Shown: positions 24,652 to 32,900 of the stretch, one piece after another
Layout: every line of letters begins with the position of its first letter
How positions within the stretch are numbered: position 1 is the stretch's first letter
Source: Cupriavidus sp. D384
Lineage (GTDB): Bacteria > Pseudomonadota > Gammaproteobacteria > Burkholderiales > Burkholderiaceae
Length of the DNA: 35,597 nt
Direction: 5' to 3'
Assembly (NCBI RefSeq): GCF_001652915.1
Contig: NZ_BBQI01000052.1
Location: 1-35,597, forward strand
The notes under the pieces: model-generated
Database searches by the model: none
What the model was told of the DNA's origin: nothing
Seen by the model: the letters and a program-made list of their open reading frames with translations, nothing else
Made by a program: the position numbers and the translations under genes

Positions 24652-25295
24652 GCAGCACGCGCGCCACAGGCGCCCAGTTCCAGCACGCTGCCGTCCGCAC
24701 CGGTCACCGGCAGCAACTGGTGCGTGGCGATGACCGCCATGCCGCCCTGCGCGAGATGCCCGTCCAGTAACGCCAGGAAGCGCGCGGCGGCGGCATCGTC
24801 CACGGACGTCAGCGGTTCATCGAGCAGCCACAGTTCGCGCGGCGCCAATGCCAGGCGTGCCAGCGACACGCGCCGGCGCTGGCCTTGCGAGAGGGTACGA
24901 ACGGCCTTGCCGGCCACGGCGTCCAGGCCCAGCCGCCCCAGCGCCTGGCGCAGCGCGTCGGCGCCGGGCCGGAGCCCGGCCATGCGCGCGGCAAAGGACA
25001 GGTTTTCGGCGGCACTGAGATCGGCGTCGATGCCGTTGGTGTGGCCCACATAGGCCAGGTTGGCCAGGTATTCGGGGTCACCGGGGCGCACGGTGCGGCC
25101 GCGCCACGCCAGACGCCCGGTGGCTGGCTGCAGCAGGCTGCTGAGCACGCGCAGCAGGCTGGTCTTGCCGGCGCCATTGGGGCCGATGACCTGCAGCAGG
25201 CCGCCCGGGGACAGCGCCACGTCCACATCGCGGAAGATGGCCCGGCCCATGCGCCGGACGGTCAGGTTGCCGGCCTCCAGCACCGTAGCGGCCAT
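24648..25295 (-). CDS. ccmA: Haem exporter ATP-binding subunit CcmA
   Basis: A 215-residue ABC ATPase. Walker A is GPNGAGKTS (residues 38-46), the signature is LSQGQRRR (from 135), and Walker B is LWLLDEP (about 155-161), followed by the D-loop region LTSVDD and the switch His in VIATHQ. AYVGHTNGIDADLSAAENL is characteristic of CcmA. The start at 25295 (MAATVLEAG) follows the napC stop by four bases; an ATG nine codons earlier lies inside napC and would overlap it. The direct join of napC to ccmA indicates that nitrate reductase and cytochrome maturation genes are transcribed together. Confidence 0.93.
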   Translation of the reverse strand: MAATVLEAGNLTVRRMGRAIFRDVDVALSPGGLLQVIGPNGAGKTSLLRVLSSLLQPATGRLAWRGRTVRPGDPEYLANLAYVGHTNGIDADLSAAENLSFAARMAGLRPGADALRQALGRLGLDAVAGKAVRTLSQGQRRRVSLARLALAPRELWLLDEPLTSVDDAAAARFLALLDGHLAQGGMAVIATHQLLPVTGADGSVLELGACGARAA

Positions 25296-25299
25296 GGCG

Positions 25300-25899
25300 T
25301 CACTGTTCCCCGGCCTTGGCAACGTCGGGCAGCCGGTGCGCGATGCCCTTGTGGCAATCGATGCAGGTCTTTTCCTTGTCGGCCAGGTACGTGGAGTGCA
25401 TGGCCTGGGCGCGCGGGCTCTGGCGGGTGAAGTCCATCGACTGGTAGTCGTGGCAGTTGCGGCATTCGAGCGAATCGTTGGCCTTGAAGCGCGCCCATTC
25501 GTGCTGGGCCAGTTCCAGCCGATGGGCCTGAAATTTCTCGCGCGTGTCCACCGTGCCGAAAATCTTGGCCCAGACCTCCTTGGACGCCTGCATCTTGCGC
25601 GCCATCTTGCTGGTCCAGTTATGCGGCACGTGGCAGTCCGAGCATTTGGCGCGCACGCCGCTGCGGTTGGTGAAGTGGATGGTGCCCTGCAGCTCCTGGT
25701 AGACGTTGTCGCGCATCTCGTGGCAGCCGGTGCAGAACTGCTCGGTATTGGTCAGCTCCAGCGCCGTGTTGAATGCGCCCCAGAACAGCACGCCGGCGAT
25801 AAAGCCGCCTACTGTCAGGAAGCCCAGGCTGAAATACGCGCTGGGCCGATTGATCGTGCGCCAGTAGCGCTTGATGAGATCCCAGATTCTGCCCGTCAT
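25300..25899 (-). CDS. napC: Tetrahaem quinol dehydrogenase NapC (NapC/NirT family)
   Basis: A 199-residue membrane-anchored tetrahaem cytochrome c that takes electrons from quinol and passes them to NapB/NapA. An N-terminal helix ([20 protein letters not shown]) anchors it. Four CXXCH sites are visible: CTGCH at 56-60, CSDCH at 86-90, CRNCH at 146-150 and CIDCH at 179-183. [20 protein letters not shown] and the Asp/His-rich surroundings match the family. No napG or napH is present, so NapC is the expected quinol route here. It lies 21 bases after napB and four bases before ccmA. Confidence 0.96.
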   Translation of the reverse strand: MTGRIWDLIKRYWRTINRPSAYFSLGFLTVGGFIAGVLFWGAFNTALELTNTEQFCTGCHEMRDNVYQELQGTIHFTNRSGVRAKCSDCHVPHNWTSKMARKMQASKEVWAKIFGTVDTREKFQAHRLELAQHEWARFKANDSLECRNCHDYQSMDFTRQSPRAQAMHSTYLADKEKTCIDCHKGIAHRLPDVAKAGEQ

Positions 25900-25920
25900 C
25901 GCATGCCCCGGTCGGTCCGG

Positions 25921-26469
25921 CTATTTGGTGCTGCTGGTGTCGGCCTTCGCGCTGCCAGCCTTGGCCTTGGTGCCTGTGGTGCCTTTCTCGCCGCCGCCGC
26001 GCTTGAGCATCGACTCGACATCGACGAACGTGTTGTTCACCAGCGGCTTGGCATCGGCCTGCGGCACATGGCATTGCGTGCAGAAGTAGCGCCGGGGGGA
26101 GACTTCGGCCAGCACGTTGTTGTCGCGGTCCATGTAGTGCGTGATGCTGACCGGAATCGCGCCGGTTTCCTCCGTCCTGGTGCGCGCGTGGCAGAACATG
26201 CAGCGGTTGAAGTCGCGGTCCAGCTGGTAGCCGTCGATCTTGTGGGGGATCGTCGGCGGCTGCATGGTGTAGTTGCGCGTGCGGCGGATGTCCTTGTTTT
26301 CGGTGGGATACAGCAGCGGCGCCTTGGTTTCGTCGGCGACGGGCGTGGGGCCGCGCATGGCGTCGACCAGGCCCTGCGCGCCGGCCGGCGGCACCAGCAG
26401 CGTGAACACCGCAATCAGCACCCAGGCACCGAACGCGAGCAGGGCTGTCCAGGATCGGCTCGGCTTCAT
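25921..26469 (-). CDS. napB: Dihaem cytochrome c NapB, small subunit of periplasmic nitrate reductase
   Basis: A 182-residue periplasmic dihaem cytochrome that feeds electrons to NapA. Signal peptide LLAFGAWVLIAVFTLLVPPAGA. Haem sites are CMFCH (90-94) and CTQCH (130-134). YPTENKDIRRTRNYTMQPPT, ITHYMDRDNNVLAEVSPRRY and QADAKPLVNNTFV are family hallmarks. After the conserved end the chain carries a low-complexity Gly/Lys/Thr/Ala/Ser tail of about 25 residues (GGGEKGTTGTKAKAG...), absent from shorter NapB proteins as I know them. AAGGAGACGCC precedes the ATG. Confidence 0.95.
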   Translation of the reverse strand: MKPSRSWTALLAFGAWVLIAVFTLLVPPAGAQGLVDAMRGPTPVADETKAPLLYPTENKDIRRTRNYTMQPPTIPHKIDGYQLDRDFNRCMFCHARTRTEETGAIPVSITHYMDRDNNVLAEVSPRRYFCTQCHVPQADAKPLVNNTFVDVESMLKRGGGEKGTTGTKAKAGSAKADTSSTK

Positions 26470-26491
26470 GGCGTCTCCTTCATGGCGTCTG

Positions 26492-28987
26492 TCATACCTT
26501 CACGATCTTGACCGCGCACTTCTTGAAGTCGGTCTGCAGCGAGATCGGGCAGGTGGCATCGAGCGTGACCTTGTTGATGAGCTGGCTGGCGTCGAACCAG
26601 GGCACGAAGACCAGGCCGCGCGGCGGGGTATCGCGGCCGCGTGTTTCGATACGGGTGCGCATGCGCCCGCGCCGTGACACCACCTCTACCTCCACGCCGC
26701 GCCGCAGGCCCATGGCCCTGGCGTCTTCGGGATGCATGAAGCAGACCGCGTTCGGGAATGCGCGATACAGCTCCGGCACGCGGCGCGTCATCGAGCCGGA
26801 GTGCCAGTGTTCGAGCACGCGTCCGGTTGCCAGCCAGAACGGGTATTCCTTGTCGGGCGACTCGGCCGGTGGCTCGTATGGCAGGGCGAAGATCACCGCC
26901 TTGCCGTCCGGGTTGCCATAGAACTGGAAGCCCGTGCCGGCCTTCACATACGGGTCGCTGCCCTCGCGGTAGCGCCAGCGCGTTTCCTTGCCGTTGACCA
27001 CGGGCCAGCGCAGGCCGCGTGCCTCGTGGTAGGCATCGAACGGCGCCAGGTCGTGGCCGTGGCCGCGGCCAAAACCCGCGTACTCCTCGAACAGGCCCTT
27101 CTGCACATAGAACCCGAAGGCCTTGGCCTCGGCGTTGTGGTACTCGCTGCTGACTTCCTTGATCGGGAACTTGTCGACGTTGCCGTTGCGGTAGAGCACG
27201 TCGAACAGCGTCTTGCCGCGCACATCGGGCTGTTTGGCGATCAGGTCTGCCGGCCAGACATCCTCCACCTTGAAGCGCTTGGAGAATTCCATCAGCTGCC
27301 ACAGGTCGGAGCGCGCGTCGCCCGGCGCGTCCACCAGCTGGTGCCAGAACTGGGTGCGGCGCTCGGCATTGCCGTAGGCGCCTTCCTTTTCCACCCACAT
27401 GGCGCTGGGCAGGATCAGGTCGGCCGACAGCGCGGTGACGGTGGGGTAGACGTCGGAGACGACGATGAAGTTGTCGGGGTTGCGATAGCCGGGCAAGCCC
27501 TCCTGCATCATGTTGGCGGCGGCCTGCATGTTGTTGTTGACCTGCACCCAGTACGCGTTGAGCTTGCCGTCCTTGAGCATGCGGTTCTGCAGCACGGCGT
27601 GATAGCCCACCTTGTCCGGGATCGTGCCGGCCGGCAGCTTCCAGATCCGCTCGGCTTCCTCGCGGTGCTTGGGATTGGTCACCACCATGTCGGCCGGCAG
27701 CCGGTGCGAGAACGTGCCCACTTCGCGCGCGGTGCCGCAGGCGGAGGGCTGACCCGTCAGCGAGAACGGGCTGTTGCCGGGCGTGGCGATCTTGCCGGTC
27801 AGCAAATGGACGTTGTAGACCATGTTGTTGACCCACGTGCCGCGCGTGTGCTGGTTGAAGCCCATGGTCCACAGCGACATGACCTTGACGTTCGGGTCGG
27901 CATAGAGTTCGGCCAGCTGCTGGAGCTTGTCCTTGGGCACGCCGGACAGCTTGCTTACGTAATTGGCGTCGTACTTGGAGACGAATTTCGCGAACTCGTC
28001 GAACGTGATCGGCTTGGCGTCGGTGGGGTTGCCGGCGTTCTTGGCGGCCTTCTGCAGCGGGTTGTCCGGCCGCAGGCCATAGCCGATATCGGTCACGCCT
28101 TCCTTGAAAACCGTGTGCTTGTTGACGAAATCCTTGTTCACCCGGTTGGTCTGGATGATGTGATTGGCGATGTAGTTCAGCATCGCCAGGTCGGTCTGCG
28201 GGGTGAAGATGATCGGCAGGTCGGCCAGGTCGAACGACCGGTGCGTGAACGTGGACAGCACCGCCACGCGGGTCTTGGGGTGGCTCAGGCGGCGGTCGGT
28301 GATGCGGGTCCACAGGATCGGGTGCATCTCGGCCATGTTCGAGCCCCATAGCACGAAGGCGTCGGCGTTCTCGAAGTCGTCGTAGCAGCCCATTGGCTCG
28401 TCCATGCCGAAGGTGCGCATGAACCCCGTGACGGCCGACGCCATGCAGTGGCGCGCGTTCGGGTCGATGTTGTTCGACCGGAAGCCTGCCTTCATCAGCT
28501 TGGACGCGGCGTAGCCTTCCCAGATCGTCCATTGCCCGGAGCCAAACATGCCCACGGCCGTAGGGCCCTTTTCCTTGAGTACGCGCTTGAACTGCTGTTC
28601 CATCTCGTCGAACGCGCGATCCCAGCTGACCGGCGCGAAATCGCCGTTCTTGTCGTACTTTCCATTCTTCATGCGCAGCAGCGGCTTGGTAAGCCTGTCC
28701 TGCCCGTACATGATCTTCGACAGGAAGTAGCCCTTGACGCAGTTCAGCCCCTTGTTGACCTCGCACTGGGGGTCGCCTTGCGTGGCTACCACCTTGTTGT
28801 CGCGCACGGCCACCGTGACCCCGCAGCCGGTGCCACAGAACCGGCATGGCGCCTTCGACCATTTCAGTTTGGTGACTTCGCTGTCCGTGACAAAGTTGGC
28901 GGCTTCGCCAGGCAATGTGACGCCGGCTACCGATGCGGTGGCCGCGATGGCGGTCTGCTTGATGAATTCACGACGCGTGACTGGCAT
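26492..28987 (-). CDS. napA: Periplasmic nitrate reductase catalytic subunit NapA
   Basis: An 831-residue molybdenum enzyme that reduces nitrate to nitrite in the periplasm. A Tat signal ([20 protein letters not shown]) exports the folded protein. The [4Fe-4S] cluster is bound by Cys48, Cys51, Cys55 and Cys83 ([10 protein letters not shown] and LNCVKG). The molybdenum ligand is Cys181 in [10 protein letters not shown], which separates NapA from formate dehydrogenases (Sec) and NarG (Asp). bis-MGD-binding segments such as [20 protein letters not shown] and [20 protein letters not shown] are clear, and the C-terminal cap domain ends [15 protein letters not shown]. It overlaps napD by 20 bases and is followed 22 bases later by napB. 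Confidence 0.98.
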   Translation of the reverse strand: MPVTRREFIKQTAIAATASVAGVTLPGEAANFVTDSEVTKLKWSKAPCRFCGTGCGVTVAVRDNKVVATQGDPQCEVNKGLNCVKGYFLSKIMYGQDRLTKPLLRMKNGKYDKNGDFAPVSWDRAFDEMEQQFKRVLKEKGPTAVGMFGSGQWTIWEGYAASKLMKAGFRSNNIDPNARHCMASAVTGFMRTFGMDEPMGCYDDFENADAFVLWGSNMAEMHPILWTRITDRRLSHPKTRVAVLSTFTHRSFDLADLPIIFTPQTDLAMLNYIANHIIQTNRVNKDFVNKHTVFKEGVTDIGYGLRPDNPLQKAAKNAGNPTDAKPITFDEFAKFVSKYDANYVSKLSGVPKDKLQQLAELYADPNVKVMSLWTMGFNQHTRGTWVNNMVYNVHLLTGKIATPGNSPFSLTGQPSACGTAREVGTFSHRLPADMVVTNPKHREEAERIWKLPAGTIPDKVGYHAVLQNRMLKDGKLNAYWVQVNNNMQAAANMMQEGLPGYRNPDNFIVVSDVYPTVTALSADLILPSAMWVEKEGAYGNAERRTQFWHQLVDAPGDARSDLWQLMEFSKRFKVEDVWPADLIAKQPDVRGKTLFDVLYRNGNVDKFPIKEVSSEYHNAEAKAFGFYVQKGLFEEYAGFGRGHGHDLAPFDAYHEARGLRWPVVNGKETRWRYREGSDPYVKAGTGFQFYGNPDGKAVIFALPYEPPAESPDKEYPFWLATGRVLEHWHSGSMTRRVPELYRAFPNAVCFMHPEDARAMGLRRGVEVEVVSRRGRMRTRIETRGRDTPPRGLVFVPWFDASQLINKVTLDATCPISLQTDFKKCAVKIVKV

Positions 28988-29294
28988 CGGAGAGCTCCTC
29001 GTACATGGCTGCGGCGTCTTCGTTGTGCTGGTAGACGAGCGTGGCGGAGATCACTCCCTCCAGCTGGTGCAGGCAGGTGAGCTGGGCCACGATGGCCTGC
29101 GAGGTGGGAGCTTCCACGGTGACCACGAGCTTGCCCGTGTCACTGGCGGCGTGGATCTCGGCGCCCGTCATCGCGCCGATGGCGTGGCGCACGCGCTCCA
29201 GGCTGGCGGGATGGGCAAACACCATGATGCCGGCGATATGCCATTCGTCATCCGAGGCAACCGGATGAATGGGGATAGAAGGTCTTCCAGGCAT
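28968..29294 (-). CDS. napD: NapA-specific chaperone NapD
   Basis: A 108-residue cytosolic chaperone that binds the NapA Tat signal until the cofactor is inserted. The ferredoxin-like fold is apparent in [40 protein letters not shown] and [20 protein letters not shown], followed by [14 protein letters not shown]. The start at 29294 ([11 protein letters not shown]) is preceded by AGGGGAATACGC. An in-frame ATG farther upstream would translate the palindrome at 29344 and is less likely. The C-terminus overlaps the napA start by 20 bases, so translation is coupled. Confidence 0.92.
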   Translation of the reverse strand: MPGRPSIPIHPVASDDEWHIAGIMVFAHPASLERVRHAIGAMTGAEIHAASDTGKLVVTVEAPTSQAIVAQLTCLHQLEGVISATLVYQHNEDAAAMYEELSDASHAS

Positions 29295-29343
29295 GCGTAT
29301 TCCCCTGACAAGACTGCTTTTGCAGGTTTTCCTTCTTTTGGCA

Positions 29344-29361
29344 ATTGGCCCTTGGGCCAAT
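29344..29361. repeat. Perfect inverted repeat between napE and napD
   Basis: ATTGGCCC-TT-GGGCCAAT, eight-base arms with a two-base centre, lies in the 96-base gap between napE and napD, inside the presumed transcript. No T-run follows in the direction of transcription. It is more likely an mRNA-stabilising or processing hairpin, or a protein-binding site, than a terminator. A second small hairpin (ACCGGC-GCACT-GCCGGT) lies next to it at about 29375-29391. Confidence 0.6.
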
Positions 29362-29390
29362 CCGCGCTTTTTCTACCGGCGCACTGCCGG

Positions 29391-29555
29391 TCAATGCTTG
29401 GGCGGTCCGCTGATCAGCTGGCTCATCCAGACAATGAAGCCATAGCCGGCCACGATGATGACGGACAGTACCGGCACCATCACGGCAGTCAGAAACAGAA
29501 AACTGCGCGTTTCTTCCTTCTTGCGCTGCGGATCGTCAACGCTGCCTGAATCCAT
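29391..29555 (-). CDS. napE: Small membrane protein NapE
   Basis: A 54-residue protein starting MDSGSVDDPQRKKEETRSFL, followed by one membrane helix (FLTAVMVPVLSVIIVAGYGF) and a short tail ending GPPKH. This matches NapE: a charged RKKEETRSF cytosolic start and one helix. Its function within Nap systems is not established. GAGGGGAAT directly precedes the ATG at 29555. It is the first gene of the nap-ccm string and lies downstream of a good sigma-70-type promoter. Confidence 0.92.
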   Translation of the reverse strand: MDSGSVDDPQRKKEETRSFLFLTAVMVPVLSVIIVAGYGFIVWMSQLISGPPKH

Positions 29556-29611
29556 ATTCCCCTCGGCTTATGAACTGGCCTGCCGGACGTGAATCCGGTT
29601 ATGCGTAACTT

Positions 29612-29640
29612 ATTAAAGGAACGGCGATGCGAGGTGTCAA
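29612..29640 (-). promoter_or_regulatory. Sigma-70-type promoter for napEDABC-ccm
   Basis: On the minus strand TTGACA (29640-29635), a 17-base spacer and TTTAAT (29617-29612) form a near-consensus promoter, with start expected near 29605, about 50 bases before the napE ATG. An inverted repeat CCGGA-CGTGAA-TCCGG (about 29583-29598) lies in the leader. No FNR/ANR box (TTGAT-N4-ATCAA) was found here, so expression may not depend strictly on oxygen limitation. Confidence 0.6.
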
Positions 29641-29990
29641 GACATGCACCCGCATGACAGAAGTAGACGGGGTCGCCGCAAACGGGACAGTGGCCATCGC
29701 GGAGCAACGCGGAGACATGGCATCATAACGTGATATGAAAATATTCGATTCAGTAATGAATAAATTCAAGAAGAAAGGGGGTGCCGATCTTGTGCATTGC
29801 ATGGCACATGGAAGCGATCTTTCCGCTGGCATTTCCAGGTTGATGAATGTTCTGCGGATGTTCGCTTGCGTCATGCATTTAAATTTACGCCGATAGACCA
29901 GCTGATTCCGTCTGAATAGTCTCTGGCGCATTGCTGCGCCGGGTGACGCGTTGCCCACCCGGCTGGACAAGCCATCCACTGGGGAACGGA
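29641..29990. other. AT-rich intergenic region between nap and the exoprotein gene, with a possible small ORF
   Basis: This 350-base gap separates the divergent nap promoter and tpsA-like gene and is visibly richer in A and T than the rest of the window, especially 29730-29890. A plus-strand ORF of 53 codons (29735-29896; starts MKIFDSVMNKFKKKGGADLV, ends MHLNLRR) lacks a Shine-Dalgarno and resembles nothing I know, so it is only a candidate. A TGTGC-N8-GCACA inverted repeat lies at 29791-29808. No clear promoter for the exoprotein gene was recognised, although the AT-rich DNA is where one would be expected. Confidence 0.5.
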
Positions 29991-32900
29991 ATGAACAGAA
30001 ATCTGTACCGGCTGGTTTTCAACCCAGCACGCGGGATGACGGTAGCAGTGAGGGAGTCGGCGTCAGGCCGATGCAAGAACGGCTCTGCCAGGCAAGGCGC
30101 TTGCGGAGGCCGGGGACTCGTGGCGGCGCTCTGGCTCACCGGGTTGACCGCGGCGGCGGCTGGCGTGCCATTGCAGGCCCAGACGTTGCCAATTCAGGTG
30201 GACACGGCCGCGGCCGGCCCAAGGCCCTACGTGGGCACGGCTGCCAACGGCACGCCGGTGATCAACATCGCGCCGCCGAACCGGGCCGGTGGCACCAGCA
30301 TCAACAACTTCACGCAGTACAACGTCGGACAGCCCGGGGTGGTTATCAATAACTCCGGACAAGCCAGCCAGACCCGGCTGGCGGGCTGGGTGCAGGGCAA
30401 CATGCAGCTGGGCAACCAGTACGCCGGAACGATCGTGCAGCAGGTGACTGCACCCAATCCATCGCAATTGCTGGGGATGCAGGAGATTGCGGGACATCGG
30501 GCATCGCTGGTGGTGGTAAATCCCGCCGGTATCACTTGTGCGGGATGCGGAACGATCCAGGCGGATCGCTTCACGCTCTCCACCGGCCGGGCGCTGTATG
30601 GCACCGACGGCAGCTTGACGGCTTTCGGTGTGAATGGGGGTCGTATCGCCATTGACGGCGAGGGGCTTGCGAGTCCGCAGGCACAGGTGGAGCTGCTGGC
30701 ACGATCGATTGCAGTCAATGCCGCGCTGTGGACCGATAGCCTCAACATCGTTGCAGGCGCCAACCGCGTCCAGTACGCGGACCTTGCGACGATGGCGTTG
30801 ACGGGTGCTGCTGATGGCGGCGACACGCCAGCGTTTGCCATCGATGCCTCGACCCTAGGCGCGATGCATGGTGGGGCGGTTCGGCTGGTCGGAACTGAGA
30901 AGGGGCTGGGCTTCAACCTTGGCGGCACCATTGCGTCAAGCAGTGGCGACATCGTGCTGGATGCCAATGGTGATGTGCGCATCGTCGCCGGCGCGCGGGT
31001 GCAGGCTGCCGGAAACACCACGATCTCCGGTGCCAACGTCGACAACGCCGGTGCCGTCAACACGCAGGGGCGGCTCCAGGCGGTTGCGGCGGGCGGACTG
31101 TCGAACACCGGAACCCTGGCTGCGGGCCACGATGTGCTGGTGCGCGCGGATCGTATCGTCAACCACGGCACAGTCGGTGCAGGCTTGGATGCCGATGCAC
31201 GTGTCACCCAGGCTGGCCAGATCGATCTCGTGGCGGCCGACCGGATCGAATCGGATGGCAGCATGCTTGCCGGCGCGAATGCCCGCCTGGCGGCGCGGGC
31301 GTTGAATCTGCAGGGTGGCACGGTGGTGGCGCAGGAAACCGCGACTCTGTCCGCCACCGAGGACATCGATCATCGCCATTCCCATCTCGAAGCACGCGAT
31401 GTGAATATCGCGGCGGGCGGGGCGTTTGACAACACTGGCGGAAGGGCTGCCGCCACCGGCAATGTGGGCATATCGAGCGGTGCGCTCACCAATCATCTGG
31501 GCACGATCTCGGGTGCCGGAGGCATCAGCCTTGCCACCGCCACGCTGGACAACCGGCAGGGCGTGCTTGTGGCGGGGGGGGCGTTATCGGTGGCGGCCAA
31601 TGCGCTACGCAATACCGGTGGGCAACTGGGGACCACCGGCGATGCCACGCTCAGGATCGGAAGCACTCTGGATAACACCGCAGGCTTCATGCATGCGGCC
31701 GGCCGGCTGGACGTGGAGGCCGACCGTGTCATCAACCAGCACACCCTGGACGGAACGGAAGCCGCGCCACTCGGCATGGAAGGGGGATGGCTGCAGGTCG
31801 TCGCCGACGTTGTCGACAATGCCGGCGGCGCACTGCGTGCCGGCAGCGGGCTGGCGGTAGCTGGCATGCGCCTCGACAACACTGGCGGCGAAATCACGGC
31901 GGATGGCGTGGTGGAGGTCGAAGTCGCGGACACCACGAATACGAGAGGTTTGATCGCATCCAACGAAGTCGTCGCTGTGGCCGGCCGCCATCTGAGCGGC
32001 GACGGCAAGGTGCGGTCGCGGAAAGACGTCAGTATTGCGCTGATTGATGACTTCACGAATACCGGTGTGCTGAGTGCCGGCCGAGACCTGTCGTTGCGAA
32101 CCGGGGGCGACGTCGTCAACGCCGGCACGATAGCAGCGGGCGGCGCTCTGGACATCGAAAGTGGCGCATCGATCCACAACGCGGGCCTGATCGATGGCGG
32201 CACCGTGCGTCTGGAGGCTGAGTCCACCGTCACCAACGTCGATCGCATCTTTGGCGACAGCGTGGCCATCGGCGCGGGCGAACGCATTGTCAACGATGCG
32301 GATGACGCCACAGGAAACGGCGGCGTAATCGCCTCGCGCACCGGCGACATTCATCTGGGTGCGGCGAAGATCGTCAACCGCGAGCACGCACTGATCTATT
32401 CGTCACGGGATCTGCATGTCGGAGGCGAACTCGATTGGGAAGGCAACGCCACTGGGCAGGCACGAAGCTTGACCAATGCCTCGGCACTGATCGACGTGGC
32501 AGGTGATGCCAACATCAGTGCGGCAATCGCCAGCAACCTGAACAACCATTTCAGCACGACGCGTGTCGACGGCGGCAGCAGTTCGTTGCTGACCTACCGG
32601 CTCAATGGCTCGACCGAGGACATACCCGCCGACAGCGTGGTGTTCTATCACGTCAACAACGGTAGTTGGGCGCCGGGTTCCCGTCCCGAGTTCATGGGCG
32701 AGGACGACTACGTCATGCTGGTACTGCCGTCGGCCACCTATCCGTTCGAGACGTTCGGGCCGCCATTCGACTGGTCGCGCAACCCGGACGGCCAGCCTGG
32801 AATCGGCGGCTATCGCGCAGGCATGTCGCGTCCAGTGGGGCTGGCGTACTACCCCGTGACACACGGCGGCTCCGGGTACGGGCGCAATCTGCCCGAAACA

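Noticed and set aside
26466..28862. 798-codon minus-strand ORF and a 539-codon plus-strand ORF over napA
   Set aside because: Both are other frames of napA, whose own frame carries the Tat signal, cluster cysteines and Mo-ligand cysteine.
29344..29361. Terminator between napE and napD
   Set aside because: No T-run follows in the nap direction, and napE and napD belong to the same conserved operon.
29556..29640. FNR/ANR or NarL site controlling nap
   Set aside because: I looked for TTGAT-N4-ATCAA and heptamer pairs near the promoter and saw no convincing match; only the short CCGGA/TCCGG repeat is present.
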